Assembly (NCBI RefSeq): GCF_937616625.2
Contig: NC_065571.1
Location: 46,733,651-46,797,650, forward strand
DNA from: Mercurialis annua
Lineage: Eukaryota; Streptophyta; Magnoliopsida; Malpighiales; Euphorbiaceae
Length of the DNA: 64,000 nucleotides
Direction of reading: 5' to 3'
Position 1 is the first letter of the stretch. Each line of letters starts with the position of its first letter. The notes beneath the pieces were generated by a model, which made no database searches, was not told where the DNA came from, and worked only from the letters and a program-made list of their open reading frames with translations. Positions 23,727-34,141 of this stretch are shown here, one piece after another. A program made the translations under genes and the position numbers.

Positions 23727-24713
23727 ATGTCATGGAATCAAAATTATATGCAGTACCAAAATTTTCAGAATAACTGTGAAATTTGTGGGGATTTTGGTCA
23801 TACTCGAGCTGACTGTCATGTACTCTATCCAGATTGGAATGGACATGCCAACTATATGGGTGATCAATGGCAAGCTAGTGAAACTTATGGTTGGAACGAT
23901 ACTTGGGAGAACTTCAATGAAAATTTGAACTTTAATTCAAGTTATCACCCACATCAAAACGAATGGGATTTCAATTCCAACTTTGATAATGAACCACAAC
24001 AATCACCGGATTTTCAGCAAAATTGGAATGTGGATGAAGGAAGCAAGATTGACGAATTCATTGAGGAGATGAGAACCGGTTTCCAAAATCAAGCCGTGGT
24101 CAACCACCGTCTTGAGACGCAAATTTCTCAATTGGCTATTTTGATTCAAAATATAGCTCAAGATGGTCTACCATCTACAACAGAATCAAATCTAAAAGAG
24201 CAAGTAAAAGTAATTGAGCTTCGAAGCGGTAAATCACTTGACAGTTCATATGTTACGAAGGTGGTTCAAATTGACGATGTGCCGATCAATAGTGAGGATG
24301 AGATAGCTGAAATTCCATATGTCAATGCTTTAGTTGGACATCATCCAACAAAGGTACATGTAGATGTTGAAAAAGAACAGTGTGAGGATGGTGAACTTGA
24401 AACTCCGATTTTCCACCCAATTACAACATCCATGAGCTTAAATAATGAAAGTGGAGAGCAATTTGGTATTACGGTACTCTACGAGGAATTTAACAAAGCC
24501 TTTGATTTCAAAGATCCATTCTTAGAAGGGTTTGATTCCGAGTATGATGGAAATAATACTAAATATATGAATATGCTTCATACTCCTCATGTTCCCTACT
24601 ATAGAGTACAAGCATACTCTATATCATCCGAGTTTTATTTGAAGGAGCCAACAAGAAAAAAAAGGGAGAAGATGCTACCAAGACGGCTTCCTCATGTTAG
24701 GTTTTATTTTTAG
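23727..24713 (+). CDS. gag-like protein of non-autonomous gypsy element
   Basis: An open frame of 328 aa from ATG 23727 (an upstream in-frame ATG at 23616 is less likely, being hydrophobic leader-like sequence). Near the N-terminus is a CCHC zinc knuckle (CEICGDFGHTRADC), followed by an Asn/Gln/Trp-rich stretch. In the middle is the motif IELRSGKSL, which in Athila/Tat-type gypsy polyproteins lies between Gag and protease. The acidic C-terminal half has no recognised domain. The main Gag (retrotrans_gag) domain and all of Pol are missing. Preservation of the reading frame suggests either recent origin or use of the product in packaging. Confidence 0.75.
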   Translation: MSWNQNYMQYQNFQNNCEICGDFGHTRADCHVLYPDWNGHANYMGDQWQASETYGWNDTWENFNENLNFNSSYHPHQNEWDFNSNFDNEPQQSPDFQQNWNVDEGSKIDEFIEEMRTGFQNQAVVNHRLETQISQLAILIQNIAQDGLPSTTESNLKEQVKVIELRSGKSLDSSYVTKVVQIDDVPINSEDEIAEIPYVNALVGHHPTKVHVDVEKEQCEDGELETPIFHPITTSMSLNNESGEQFGITVLYEEFNKAFDFKDPFLEGFDSEYDGNNTKYMNMLHTPHVPYYRVQAYSISSEFYLKEPTRKKREKMLPRRLPHVRFYF

Positions 24714-26507
24714 CAACCTTACGCGAAGAGTCTAGCTTTAGACTCTAACTATAGCGCACTTGGGAGGCAATCCCAAGAGGTATTATTTTCCTTTCATCTT
24801 ACGCTCATGTTTTTCAATTTTTTTTTATTATTTCATTACACTGAGGACATTGCATGAAATAGTGTGAGGATGGGGGAAAAACATATCGTTTAGTTAGGAT
24901 TTTTATTTCTTTATTATTGTTTCTTTATTTATGTTTTCTTAGGTTTAGTTTGTGTTTTTTTTTTATTGTTGTTTTTCTTGTGTTTTTGTGTTTTAGTAGA
25001 TTGTATTAGGGTGTTTTAGGGTGTTAGTAGTTTAATCTTTGTCTTTTAAATATGAAAGTGTTAGTTGATTTGGTGTGTATCTTAATTAATTTGTCAATTT
25101 TAGATTTTCCCAAATCAATGAATGTATAAACGCGACTTCTTAATTCGACAATTGATAAGCGATGCTTGCTTAATGACTTAATAATTCGTTGACATAATCC
25201 GATGAAATAAGGGTGAATTCAAAATTTCGACTTGTTCAAATCGTTGAAACATAATTGAATAACTTGATGGGGATTCATGACATGTTGATTGTTTATTTTT
25301 ATAGTCGTTTTTAACTTTTGGCATAAGTAGCATAATTTTTGTAGGAATTGAGTTTATGGCATAACACTACACACTTTTGAGAGTTTTGAGCTTAATTTTC
25401 TTGTTGTGAGTGTTGATTTCATGTTTTATTCCTAGAACTTGCTCGGTGTCCGTTTAAAGTTACACGATTGAGTTTTCAACAATTAGATGATTATGGCAAT
25501 TAGGTATACCCTTTCTTTTAGACCACTTAAATAGACTACCCTTTATCCCCTAGATTACACCAATTTGAGCCTTAAGCCTTTTTATTGTTTTTACCGTATT
25601 TTACCCTTTACCGTTCTATGCTTTACCTCTTTTGTTTACCTTATCGACTTGATATATTATTTGTTATGACTATGATGAATATAGGTGATTAATAACTCGA
25701 GATTAGTGAAAAGAGAAAGTGAACTACATTGTGCTTAAAAGATAAAGTTACGCCTTGAAAAAGATTGAAAGAAAAAAAAAAGAGATAGAAATTTGCAAAG
25801 CAAAAAGCTTCAAAAAGAAGAAAAATTCTGAGATTGCAAAAAGCAATGAGTAGAGCGTAAATTCAAAAATAAAAGAAAGTTAAGAGTTCACATAAACGCA
25901 AAACCGGAGTTAGATCAACCTAGAAGTTAATAGTAGTAATAAATAGTGTATTAAGTTGATAATTAGCCTTTGTTTAACCTTTTTACCTACCCTTTACCTT
26001 AGCCACGTTACAACCCCAATAAAAGACCATATGATTTTTGTTGATTACCGAATCAAGTAGCGGAGTCCGGGACTATGAGCAAGCTTATGGTGAGTATTCA
26101 TGTTTTCAATTGTGAGCTTTCTTTGTTATATACCCTACTTGTTGAAATATTGATGCCATTAGCTTAGTTTTTACTAAATTGTGCTATGATTTGCCTAAGT
26201 GAAAAATTGATTATTTTCCATGTCCCGCAAGTGATAGTGAAGCTTGAAGTGTGATTCAATTTGACCTTGTACTAATGAGTTAGTAACCGTTGTTATATTG
26301 AATTATGTCATAAAATTATTATTGTTATTTGATTGCATCATTATTTAGTTGTCGGTTTTAGAAGGTTGTTTTTCATATTATTCATAGGGTCGGGGATTTC
26401 TTTGATTGATTTATTGTTAAGTTATATGCTAAGGATTTCTAACATATTTTGTAGAGTAAGATTTATTTCTTGCTTGAGGACAAGCAAAGGTTAAGTGTGA
26501 GGAGGTT
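24714..26507 (+). other. non-coding internal region of gypsy element, with polypurine tract
   Basis: No protein domain is visible in 1.8 kb. A hairpin-like GGGAGGCAATCCC occurs near 24762. A purine tract at about 26488-26507, ending GTGAGGAGGTT, lies next to the 3' LTR and is the presumed plus-strand primer. Confidence 0.7.
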
Positions 26508-28027
26508 TGATAGGAGTATTTTACTCCTATATTTAGGGTCGATTTTACTCTGTTTTCATCATGTGTAGTATTGTTTTTATACATTATTTGGCGTTTTTAC
26601 GTTTAATAGTGTTTGTTAGTGTTTCAGTGGAAATTAGGTGAAAAACGACTATTTGGGGCAAATTTATGGTGGATTGCGTGTACGAGTAAAAAGCGTAGCT
26701 TGCGGACGAAGGAATTGAACTTCACGAACGAGATTAAGGAAAAAAGGGGATGTTCCCGTTCGAAACAAAGGTTTCACGAACGGGAACCATGCAGAATGAG
26801 CATGAGTCCCGAACGAGAAGGCCTTGTTCCGTTCGGGACTCAAGAAGAAATCAAATCTCAAAGCTTTCGGTCTGCAGTTTTTTCGAACGGAACTATGGTT
26901 TCCCGTTCGGGAAAGAAGAAAATTGGGCATGTCACGAACGGAACTATGGCTTCCCGAACGGGAAAGAAGAGAATTTGGCGTGCAGCAGACTTTGAATTGG
27001 ACTGAAATTCCTCCTCAAATTACAATTACAATTCCTATTACAAATTGATTTGTAATACGAATTAGAAGACTCCGGAACTTCTCCTACTATATAAAGACCT
27101 TGTACTAGACTCAATTTAAGATGTAGAATAATTTAGATTACATTAGTTATAATTTAGTTTTTATCAAATAGCTTTTAGTTTAGTTTTTTCCAGCAGTTTA
27201 TAAGTAGTTTATAATTAGTTTCTGCAAGACGATTGTTGAAGATTTCAAGCTTAATCAAGACGATTCTTTCCGAAATTGACAACTCCGGTATTTATTGTTT
27301 AATTATGCTTTCTTCTTCATCATCCTTCTTGTTTTGTTTCAGTTTTAATATGAGTAACTAAAACCCTTGTTCAAGGGTTGACATGAACTTATAAATTGGT
27401 AATTATTTGGATTGGATGGATTAGTATTAATTCGTGTCTTAATTATTAATCTTATTGCTTGGATTAAATTAGCTACTTAGTTCATGAGTTTGTGTTTAGT
27501 TAACTAATTGAGAGATTGTTAATTAAATAGACATAGATAATTAAGAACTTAGAGAAAAACGCCGTGAGAGCGGGTTGGAATTTAGGTAGTCGTTGAGTTT
27601 GCTTCATAATTATAATTTGATTATTTAATTCAGTTTTAATATCGTGAGAGCGAGTTAATAATTGGTTAGTTAATTAGGTTGTGATTTTATTCGGATCTTT
27701 GAGGCTTGAGAGGGCGGGATTCGGTGCTTTAGAATAGCTCGATTCGCGATAAAATCACTAAGAAATCCTATTCCATAATTTTACTTATTTATTTGGGATT
27801 ATCAATCCTTGAGCTTTTTAATCTTATTGTTTTAAACCCTATTTTATTATTTGTTTTCAGTTTATATTAGTTTAATTAAATTACAAAACCCTATTGATTT
27901 TTCTAGCTAGCCGATTAAAGAATATTTGAAATTAGTGATTAAGTCCATTGTCTCTGTGGGATCGATACTTGGTCTTCCAAGTTATATTACTTGAGCGATA
28001 TCGTACACTTGCGATTATTTGCCAACA
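26508..28027 (+). repeat. 3' LTR of gag-only gypsy element
   Basis: A 1,520-bp copy of 22000-23519 at a fixed offset of 4,508 bp; no indel between copies. Confidence 0.95.
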
Positions 28028-28476
28028 ATACTCCAGCAAGAGTGTCCCACGCCTCTTTGGGCGTTTTCGCGTCCTTGACGTGTTGCAGCAGATCGTCCTC
28101 CACTGATATCGATAAAGCATACAGAGCTTTACCGGCCCTGACTTTCCACTTTTTAAGGTCATCTTGGATTGTCGGGGGTGTCGTTTCACTCCCTCCGACG
28201 ATCTCCCAGAGATCTTGACCGAGCAAATAAAATTGCATACGAGTACTCCATGTGCTATAATTACTAGCATTAAGTTTTTCAAGGGTACTCACCGAAGTTG
28301 AAAAATCCGCCATTTCTTTGGTTATTTTCTCCACTTAACCAAATTGCTTGATCCCTGATCAATACTCTGCACGGTCCCTGACTGCGTGCTAGCGGCGATT
28401 CAACGTACCACGATCCCGGATCGTTTGCTCGACCTTTTCTCGAACCGGTCCCTGACCGTCCTGCTCTGATACCACT

Positions 28477-28805
28477 TGTTAAAAATTTGGAGGACCAAAT
28501 TACACAAACTTCTTCTATTTATATTAAAGTGTAATTTGTACAAGACTCTTGCACTTCCTTCACAATTACACACTCACTCACGTCACTCACTTAATGCACC
28601 CAGTCACTTTAATTTTCTCACTTTCACTCATGTGTGTACAAAGTTTGGCAAGGGTCCTTATATTTATAGGCTTGTTAGGTCGGTTAGTTGATTCCCTAGG
28701 TGTTTCTTAGTTTACTTATTCTAGTAGGTTCTTGTATTTTCTTTCATTTACAATATTAAGAAGATTCTAGAAAATGGTAGAGAGTAAGTCGGTGCTCTTT
28801 TAACA
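28477..28805 (-). repeat. 5' LTR of nested copia element
   Basis: A 329-bp LTR next to the initiator-Met PBS at 28463-28474, followed by target duplication CATTG. Confidence 0.95.
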
Positions 28806-30364
28806 CATTGGCCTTTCAATCTTGATTTAAATTTAGATTTTTCAGATGATTTTGATTTTCATTACCAGAATATGGAATTGCAGCATCAAAATTTACAAGA
28901 ACAGCCGAATAATTGCATCTCAAACCTCAACTACGATATTAACGATTTTACTTTTGATCTCAACGTTCTTCCGAAATCTTCAACAAGTGTCGGTATGTTT
29001 GTATTTTTATTATGATAGCATATGTTCTTTACTGTATCTCCTATTCCATATAAATGTCTGCCATTACACATAAGTATCTATGAAGGATTTTTTTCTTCTT
29101 AATTTACAGTTTCATTGTTATCTTTTTTTTTATCTCAGATGATACACCAGAACCTATACAAAATTTAAGAACAAGGAAAGAGTTGAGCAACGATGAACGA
29201 AGATCTATATATGAAATGCTTCTAGAGAAAAGTATTGATGGGAAACTAAAACGAGGAACTACAAACACCGTGGCTTCAAAATTTTCAGTTTCAATTCGTT
29301 CAATTAAGCGTATATGGAGACAAGTTAAACTGAGTGAAAATGTTGTAATGTTTCATAAAAAGACGAGAAATTGTGGGCGTAAAAGAATTGAAATTAATTT
29401 GGAGCAGATTCGGAGCATTCCATTACACAAGCGGACAAGTTTGGAATCTTTAGCATGTTCTATGAATATGGGCAAAACGAGAGTGTTTAATCTTCTCAAG
29501 TCCGGTGTCATTCGGCGACATTCGAATGCCATAAAGCCTTTTTAAAGGAGGAAAACATGAGAGCTCGGTTACAATTTTGCATTTCAATGCTCAATGATAG
29601 TAGCATTCCTCATAATCCAATTTTTAAAGGAATGTACAACATCATTCATATCGACGAGAAGTGGTTTTATATAACAAGAAAATAGAAAAAATATTCCTTG
29701 TTGGAAGATGAAGAAGATCTAATACGTACTTGTAAAAGTAAAAATTTTATTAGCAAAGTAATGTTTTTATGTGCTATAGCTCGTCCAAGATTCGATTCAG
29801 AAGGGAATGAAACATTTAACGGAAAAATTGGAATTTTTCCTTTTGTTACACAAGAACCTACTATAAGAGACAATATTAACAGATCATTAACAAGCACATT
29901 AGAGACAAAGCATTTAACTTCGGTTAATAGAGAAATCATGAGATCTTATTTGATTGAAAAAATCTTGCCGAGAATAAAAGAAAAATGGCTGAGAGATGAT
30001 ATGATGAATCCGATTTTTATTCAGCAGGACAATGCTAGAACTCATGTGGATATAAATGATGAAGTTTTTTGTACGGCAGCTAGACAAGGAGGTTTAGATA
30101 TTCGTTTGATGTGCCAACCACCGAATTCTCCTGATTTGAATATTTTGAATTTAGGATTTTTTAGTGCTATTCAATCTCAACAGCATAGAGAAGCACCAAA
30201 AACCGTCGATGAACTTATATCAGCTGTTGAACAATCATATGAATCATTTGACGTGAAAAAATCTAATCGGATATTTGTATCTTTACAATTATGCATGATA
30301 GAAATAATGCGAGCAAAAGGGTCAAATAAATACAAGATTTCGCACATAAACAAGGCAAGGTTAG

Positions 30365-32703
30365 TGTCACGACCCAAATTATTGAGCCGAGACCGGCGCT
30401 AGGGAATGGGAGTGGTAGCTCCGAAACCCGTAGCAAGCCTAAAACCACTCTAACTTTTTCGCGGAAACGCAAACACAACTATCCTATAAACATGTAATAA
30501 GAAGACACGTATACAATCATAACATAACGTCATATATAAACACATCATCGATACAATCATAGTGGGCATTTCACTTCCGTAACTGGTACGTACTAGCCCA
30601 TCTATCGATCAATACAAAAACTGACAACCAAAAGATGTCACATCAAACAAACATTAAATATGTACACAACCTATAAGACCTGACTATTCTATGTTAAGAC
30701 TCGTCATACGTATACTACTGCAGCACCAAGGGGACTCGTACCCAGCACACCAAAGACGGTCTGTCTGATCCGACTCTAAACACCTGAAAAACATCAATGT
30801 GAGGGGTCAGTATTTGGGGAAATACTGAGTGAGATAACACATTACTAAGGTATTATAGAAAATAACATCGCATTTAAAACAAAACACATATATACAAACA
30901 TATTATACTTCAAGCATTTGATCCGATCGAAACCCTAATATCTTAGTATGCATAATGAACATTATCACAACATCTAACGATCGATCGATATGAGTCCGGG
31001 ATAGTTCAACCAGCCGACTCGCAGATACAGGCCCCGGGATAGTTCAACCAGATAGGCTCTGTATCGCATGCACGAACAAGTATGATAGACGACCCATGAA
31101 ATCTCTATCTATGACTTACCCGGACGCTGGTGATCACACAGCCTATTGACACCCAATAGGTAGCTTGTTTCCCACGGATCATATACTAATTTTAAAAACT
31201 ATAGTAATTCGATAAACTATTTAACGATCGATAAAAACAATGCGATAAGCGATATTTCAAACTATATATTAAACGATGCGTTTTAAGTAATAATACACAA
31301 AAGTAAAGTGCCACTCACTACGATCGCTATTCCTTATATCCAAACGTAAGCTCCACACGTCATTCACTCTTTTAACTATTCCAGCTCGTCGATCTCGTAC
31401 CTCGTCGATGTATCCACTTCCTATTCAAATCATACGTACGTTTAATTCATAAACGTAGGCTTAATATCAAAACTCTAAGTTATAAACTTAGGTTAATATG
31501 ATCGTATTCCCAATACGTCTCTTAATATTTACTTTTAATGTCCGACGTACTTAAAGTCGGAAATATTAACATCCGATCCGATTAAGGCTAAAAGTCCATT
31601 TCGGTCCCTCGGGTAAAAAGTCCATTTTGGTCCCTGTGTGCCTTCACAGGGTGGTGTGCGTTCGCACACCTAGTGTGCGTTCGCACACTTCGGTGTGCGT
31701 TCGCACACCTAGTGTGCGTTCGCACACTTCGGTGTGCGATCGCACACCGTGCGCGATCCACACACAGTGCCCGGAAACTTCGTTTCCGGGCTTCCCGTCA
31801 TGCTTAAACTCGATTCCGACATGCCCCTATCTCGTTTTCACCTAAACTCAACTCCAAATTCATCAAAACGCCAATAGAAACGCGATTATAATCCGTTTAA
31901 TTCGTTAAAACGATATAACCCTAATTTCCAATTCTCACAATAAAAACGTCAACCTTACCTCGGTTTGAAGCTTAACGATGATAGAGAATTGAATTCTGGA
32001 CGAATCGATATAAAGAACTCGCGATTTGGACGAGAAACGGCGAAACCGCGGCGGAACGAATCGATCGCCTTAAACCTTCTGTACGCTTCTTCTTCTTCTT
32101 CCCTCTGATCTCTTTCCTTTTCTTTATATAGATTGGCTAATTAGCCACTTTAGTCCTTCATTTCTTTAACTCAAACCATTTCTCTTTTAAACTTTCTTAT
32201 TTAACCAAACGGTTAAATTATCCTTTTAACTCGATTATCTACGTATTATTTATATCCCAATAAATAATACTACTCCAAAAATAGTTATTTCCATCGATAA
32301 TCTTCCAATTTCTATTCTCGAGGCTAAATTGGCTAATTTGCACTTTGGTCCTTGAACTCTTCAAAATTGACAATTTAGCCCAAAATGAATCCGCGTCCAA
32401 ATTTTAAAAGGTCTCCGATTGACCTGAAACTTTTACCACCAATACTATAAAATATTTCGCGGACCTTGGCGAAATAATTCCATTTTCGGGACTTAACTGG
32501 TTAAATTACCACTTTAGTCCCTGAACTATAATTGTGACTTTTCTTGATATTTTTCCTTATTTTCTTATTCTAATCCTCAAACATACACGTCTTACTCCAT
32601 ATTATCTTTTTCTTTAATATCCAATATCTTTATCTCTGCAACTCCGGTCCTTCTCTGCCGGACACGTTGCACTAAACGGTACCTGAACTTACGGGGTATT
32701 ACA
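30365..32703 (-). repeat. 3' LTR of LARD-like element
   Basis: A 2,339-bp LTR carrying a five-palindrome array at 31654-31747 and a (TTC)n-rich stretch near 32085. Confidence 0.93.
31654..31747. repeat. array of five 16-bp palindromes in LTR
   Basis: Four copies of GTGTGCGTTCGCACAC and one of GTGTGCGATCGCACAC start at 31654, 31673, 31693, 31712 and 31732, so spacing alternates 19/20 bp. The other LTR has the same array at 35431-35524. Spacers alternate CTA and TTCG/G. The regular phasing near two helical turns suggests protein-binding sites, which is inference. Confidence 0.92.
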
Positions 32704-34141
32704 TTCTTCCCCCCTTATAAAAATTCGTCCTCGAATTTTCTTACAACCTTTTTACTTATCTTAAACCCTTGACCTTTTCATTTGTTCCTTGTTTGACCTT
32801 CAATACTATATACTTTGTATTCCATCACACGCTTTCTTGACTCGTCGCTCCTATCCTTGTACGTCTATCATCGATATCCTTATTAAACCCGACGTCTTTC
32901 TAATATCACACAATATTCACCTCCTCTTATCATAAGGGCAATCTCCTATCTCCAAAGCATAACTATAAATCGATTCCTATACTCAACTATCCTCTTTTCA
33001 TACTACTATCATACAGTATGAACGTCCTAGTTCACCGTCCAATCATTTTCATTCCGTTATTCACGCACATCTATTATTCACTTCTCGTATACAAACTTCA
33101 TCCTTCATATCCACTTCTTCTCTTATATCGTCATTTAAAATCTTTGACATCCCGTCAAAGAGATATTTACTTTCGAGCACATCACTAATCGAATACATGT
33201 CACTGTCCAACGTTTTCACGATCTTAGCTATATTCTAGCTCGTTAACTCAAATCTATGTTCATATCCTAGAAGCATAACGTCTATGTTTTCGCAACGATA
33301 CGTATTCATTCGCCTCGTGGCCTTGATCGCAGCTTGCTCGCGAGCACTTCACTTCCGTCACAGAGTTCTGGTCTAGGTATACTTACATGAAAACAAAACT
33401 CTTTCAAAATTCTTTCGATAAAACGATTCATCTTGAACTTTAAATCAAATTTCATTTTCATTTTAACAAAATTGTGCACTAGGGTGATGACGTCTCTCAT
33501 CCCCAAAGAGTTGCCACATCTCACCTTTTCGTCCGAACATAATGCATATGATGCATGTCCTATTGATGTATGTACAGATATATGTAGTGATGCACTTCTA
33601 TCAATGTCGTGGCACTTATCGATGACTATCGCGGGTCTAGGCACAACTATGTTTTCAAAATCGTTTACACAAACAACTTTCAAAAAGTTTTAAACTTCGA
33701 GTTTTGTAAGTTCTCTAGACCTTTAAACTCTGTACACGGTAGGTTCTTCCACTTCTGTAACTTCATACTTCTTCTTCATGCACATCTCGACATTTCAATA
33801 ATTCGATTTCGATACCATCTATACGTCATATACGTATTTCGCAAAGAAACAAACAAAGGTTTCACAATCCATCGATCATACTTATCATAATGAAACCTAC
33901 AAAAATTCTCAATCAATCAAAATATACGATCAATCAATTCGATCTTAAAACAAATAATACAAACGACTTGGATCAGACATGGCTCAATTCTATAGCTGCA
34001 GTAGTTCCTAGCTTAGTCTAATGACCTAATACCTAGGAACAAACAAACACCAATCACAGACTCGCAGTGGTATCATGGACTAACTGCACTCAAATCACAT
34101 ATTAGCAGAGGTAACTGGACCAACTGCTCTGATACCAACTT
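32704..34141 (-). other. internal region of LARD-like element, no coding capacity recognised
   Basis: A 125-codon minus frame (33683-33306) and an overlapping plus frame exist, but neither shows a retroelement domain. A second decayed TGGTATCATGG-like sequence near 34070 resembles the PBS. Confidence 0.7.

Larger units (their letters stand above)
22000..28027 (+). mobile_element. gag-only Ty3/gypsy-type LTR element inside copia
   Basis: LTRs of 1,520 bp (22000-23519 and 26508-28027) begin TGATAGGAGT and end TTTGCCAACA; they look identical wherever I compared them. An exact 5-bp duplication, ATACT, flanks the element (21995-21999 and 28028-28032). The PBS at 23526-23543 (TGGCGCCGTTGCCGGGGA) is complementary to the tRNA-Asp 3' end, used by several gypsy lineages. 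Internal DNA is only about 3 kb: one gag-like ORF, then non-coding sequence that keeps a GGGAGGCAATCCCAAG motif and a GGACAAGCAAAGG..GAGGAGG tract typical of the 3' region of Athila/Tat-type elements. No protease, RT or integrase. It must be mobilised in trans, and it is the youngest insertion in its stack. Confidence 0.93.
19605..28313 (-). pseudogene. copia Gag-PR-IN polyprotein, split by insertion and lacking RT/RNase H
   Basis: Reading starts at ATG 28313, runs to the duplicated ATACT at 28028-28032, and continues from 21994 down to the stop at 19605; removing the inserted element restores one frame (L-A-G-V-Y-T-R-K). Parts: a Gag domain (STWSTRMQFYLLGQDLWEIV); a second Gag half of UBN2 type ([20 protein letters not shown]); zinc knuckle [14 protein letters not shown]; protease [11 protein letters not shown]; integrase [13 protein letters not shown] with [11 protein letters not shown] and TDNGGEYTS; and the IN C-terminal region ([14 protein letters not shown]). 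The frame then jumps to a short tail ending 15 bp from the LTR, so RT and RNase H are absent. This is an in-frame internal deletion, so the copy was non-autonomous before it was split. Confidence 0.88.
19262..28805 (-). mobile_element. copia LTR retrotransposon lacking RT/RNase H, in mariner exon 1
   Basis: Two 329-bp LTRs (19262-19590 and 28477-28805) begin TGTTAAAAATTTGG and end TTTTAACA. They are flanked by an exact 5-bp target-site duplication, CATTG (19257-19261 and 28806-28810). The PBS next to the right LTR (28463-28474) matches initiator tRNA-Met, giving minus-strand orientation. A purine tract next to the left LTR reads GTTGAGGGGGAG on the minus strand. Removing the inner insertion leaves about 3.5 kb, short for copia because RT and RNase H are missing. 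I saw one difference between LTRs (CCCACTC versus CCCAGTC), so insertion is recent. Confidence 0.95.

Noticed and set aside
28476..28691. 71-codon ORF starting at the LTR (also 19243-19476)
   Set aside because: Present in both copia LTRs and non-conserved; incidental.
31627..31845. 72-codon ORF with SVRSHTSVC repeats, and the repeated array as a possible CRISPR
   Set aside because: The repeat is a 16-bp palindrome with 3-4-bp spacers inside an LTR of a plant genome; not a CRISPR and not a plausible protein.
33306..33683. 125-codon minus ORF in the LARD-like interior
   Set aside because: No Gag or Pol motif, overlaps an open plus frame, and no start context; left as non-coding.
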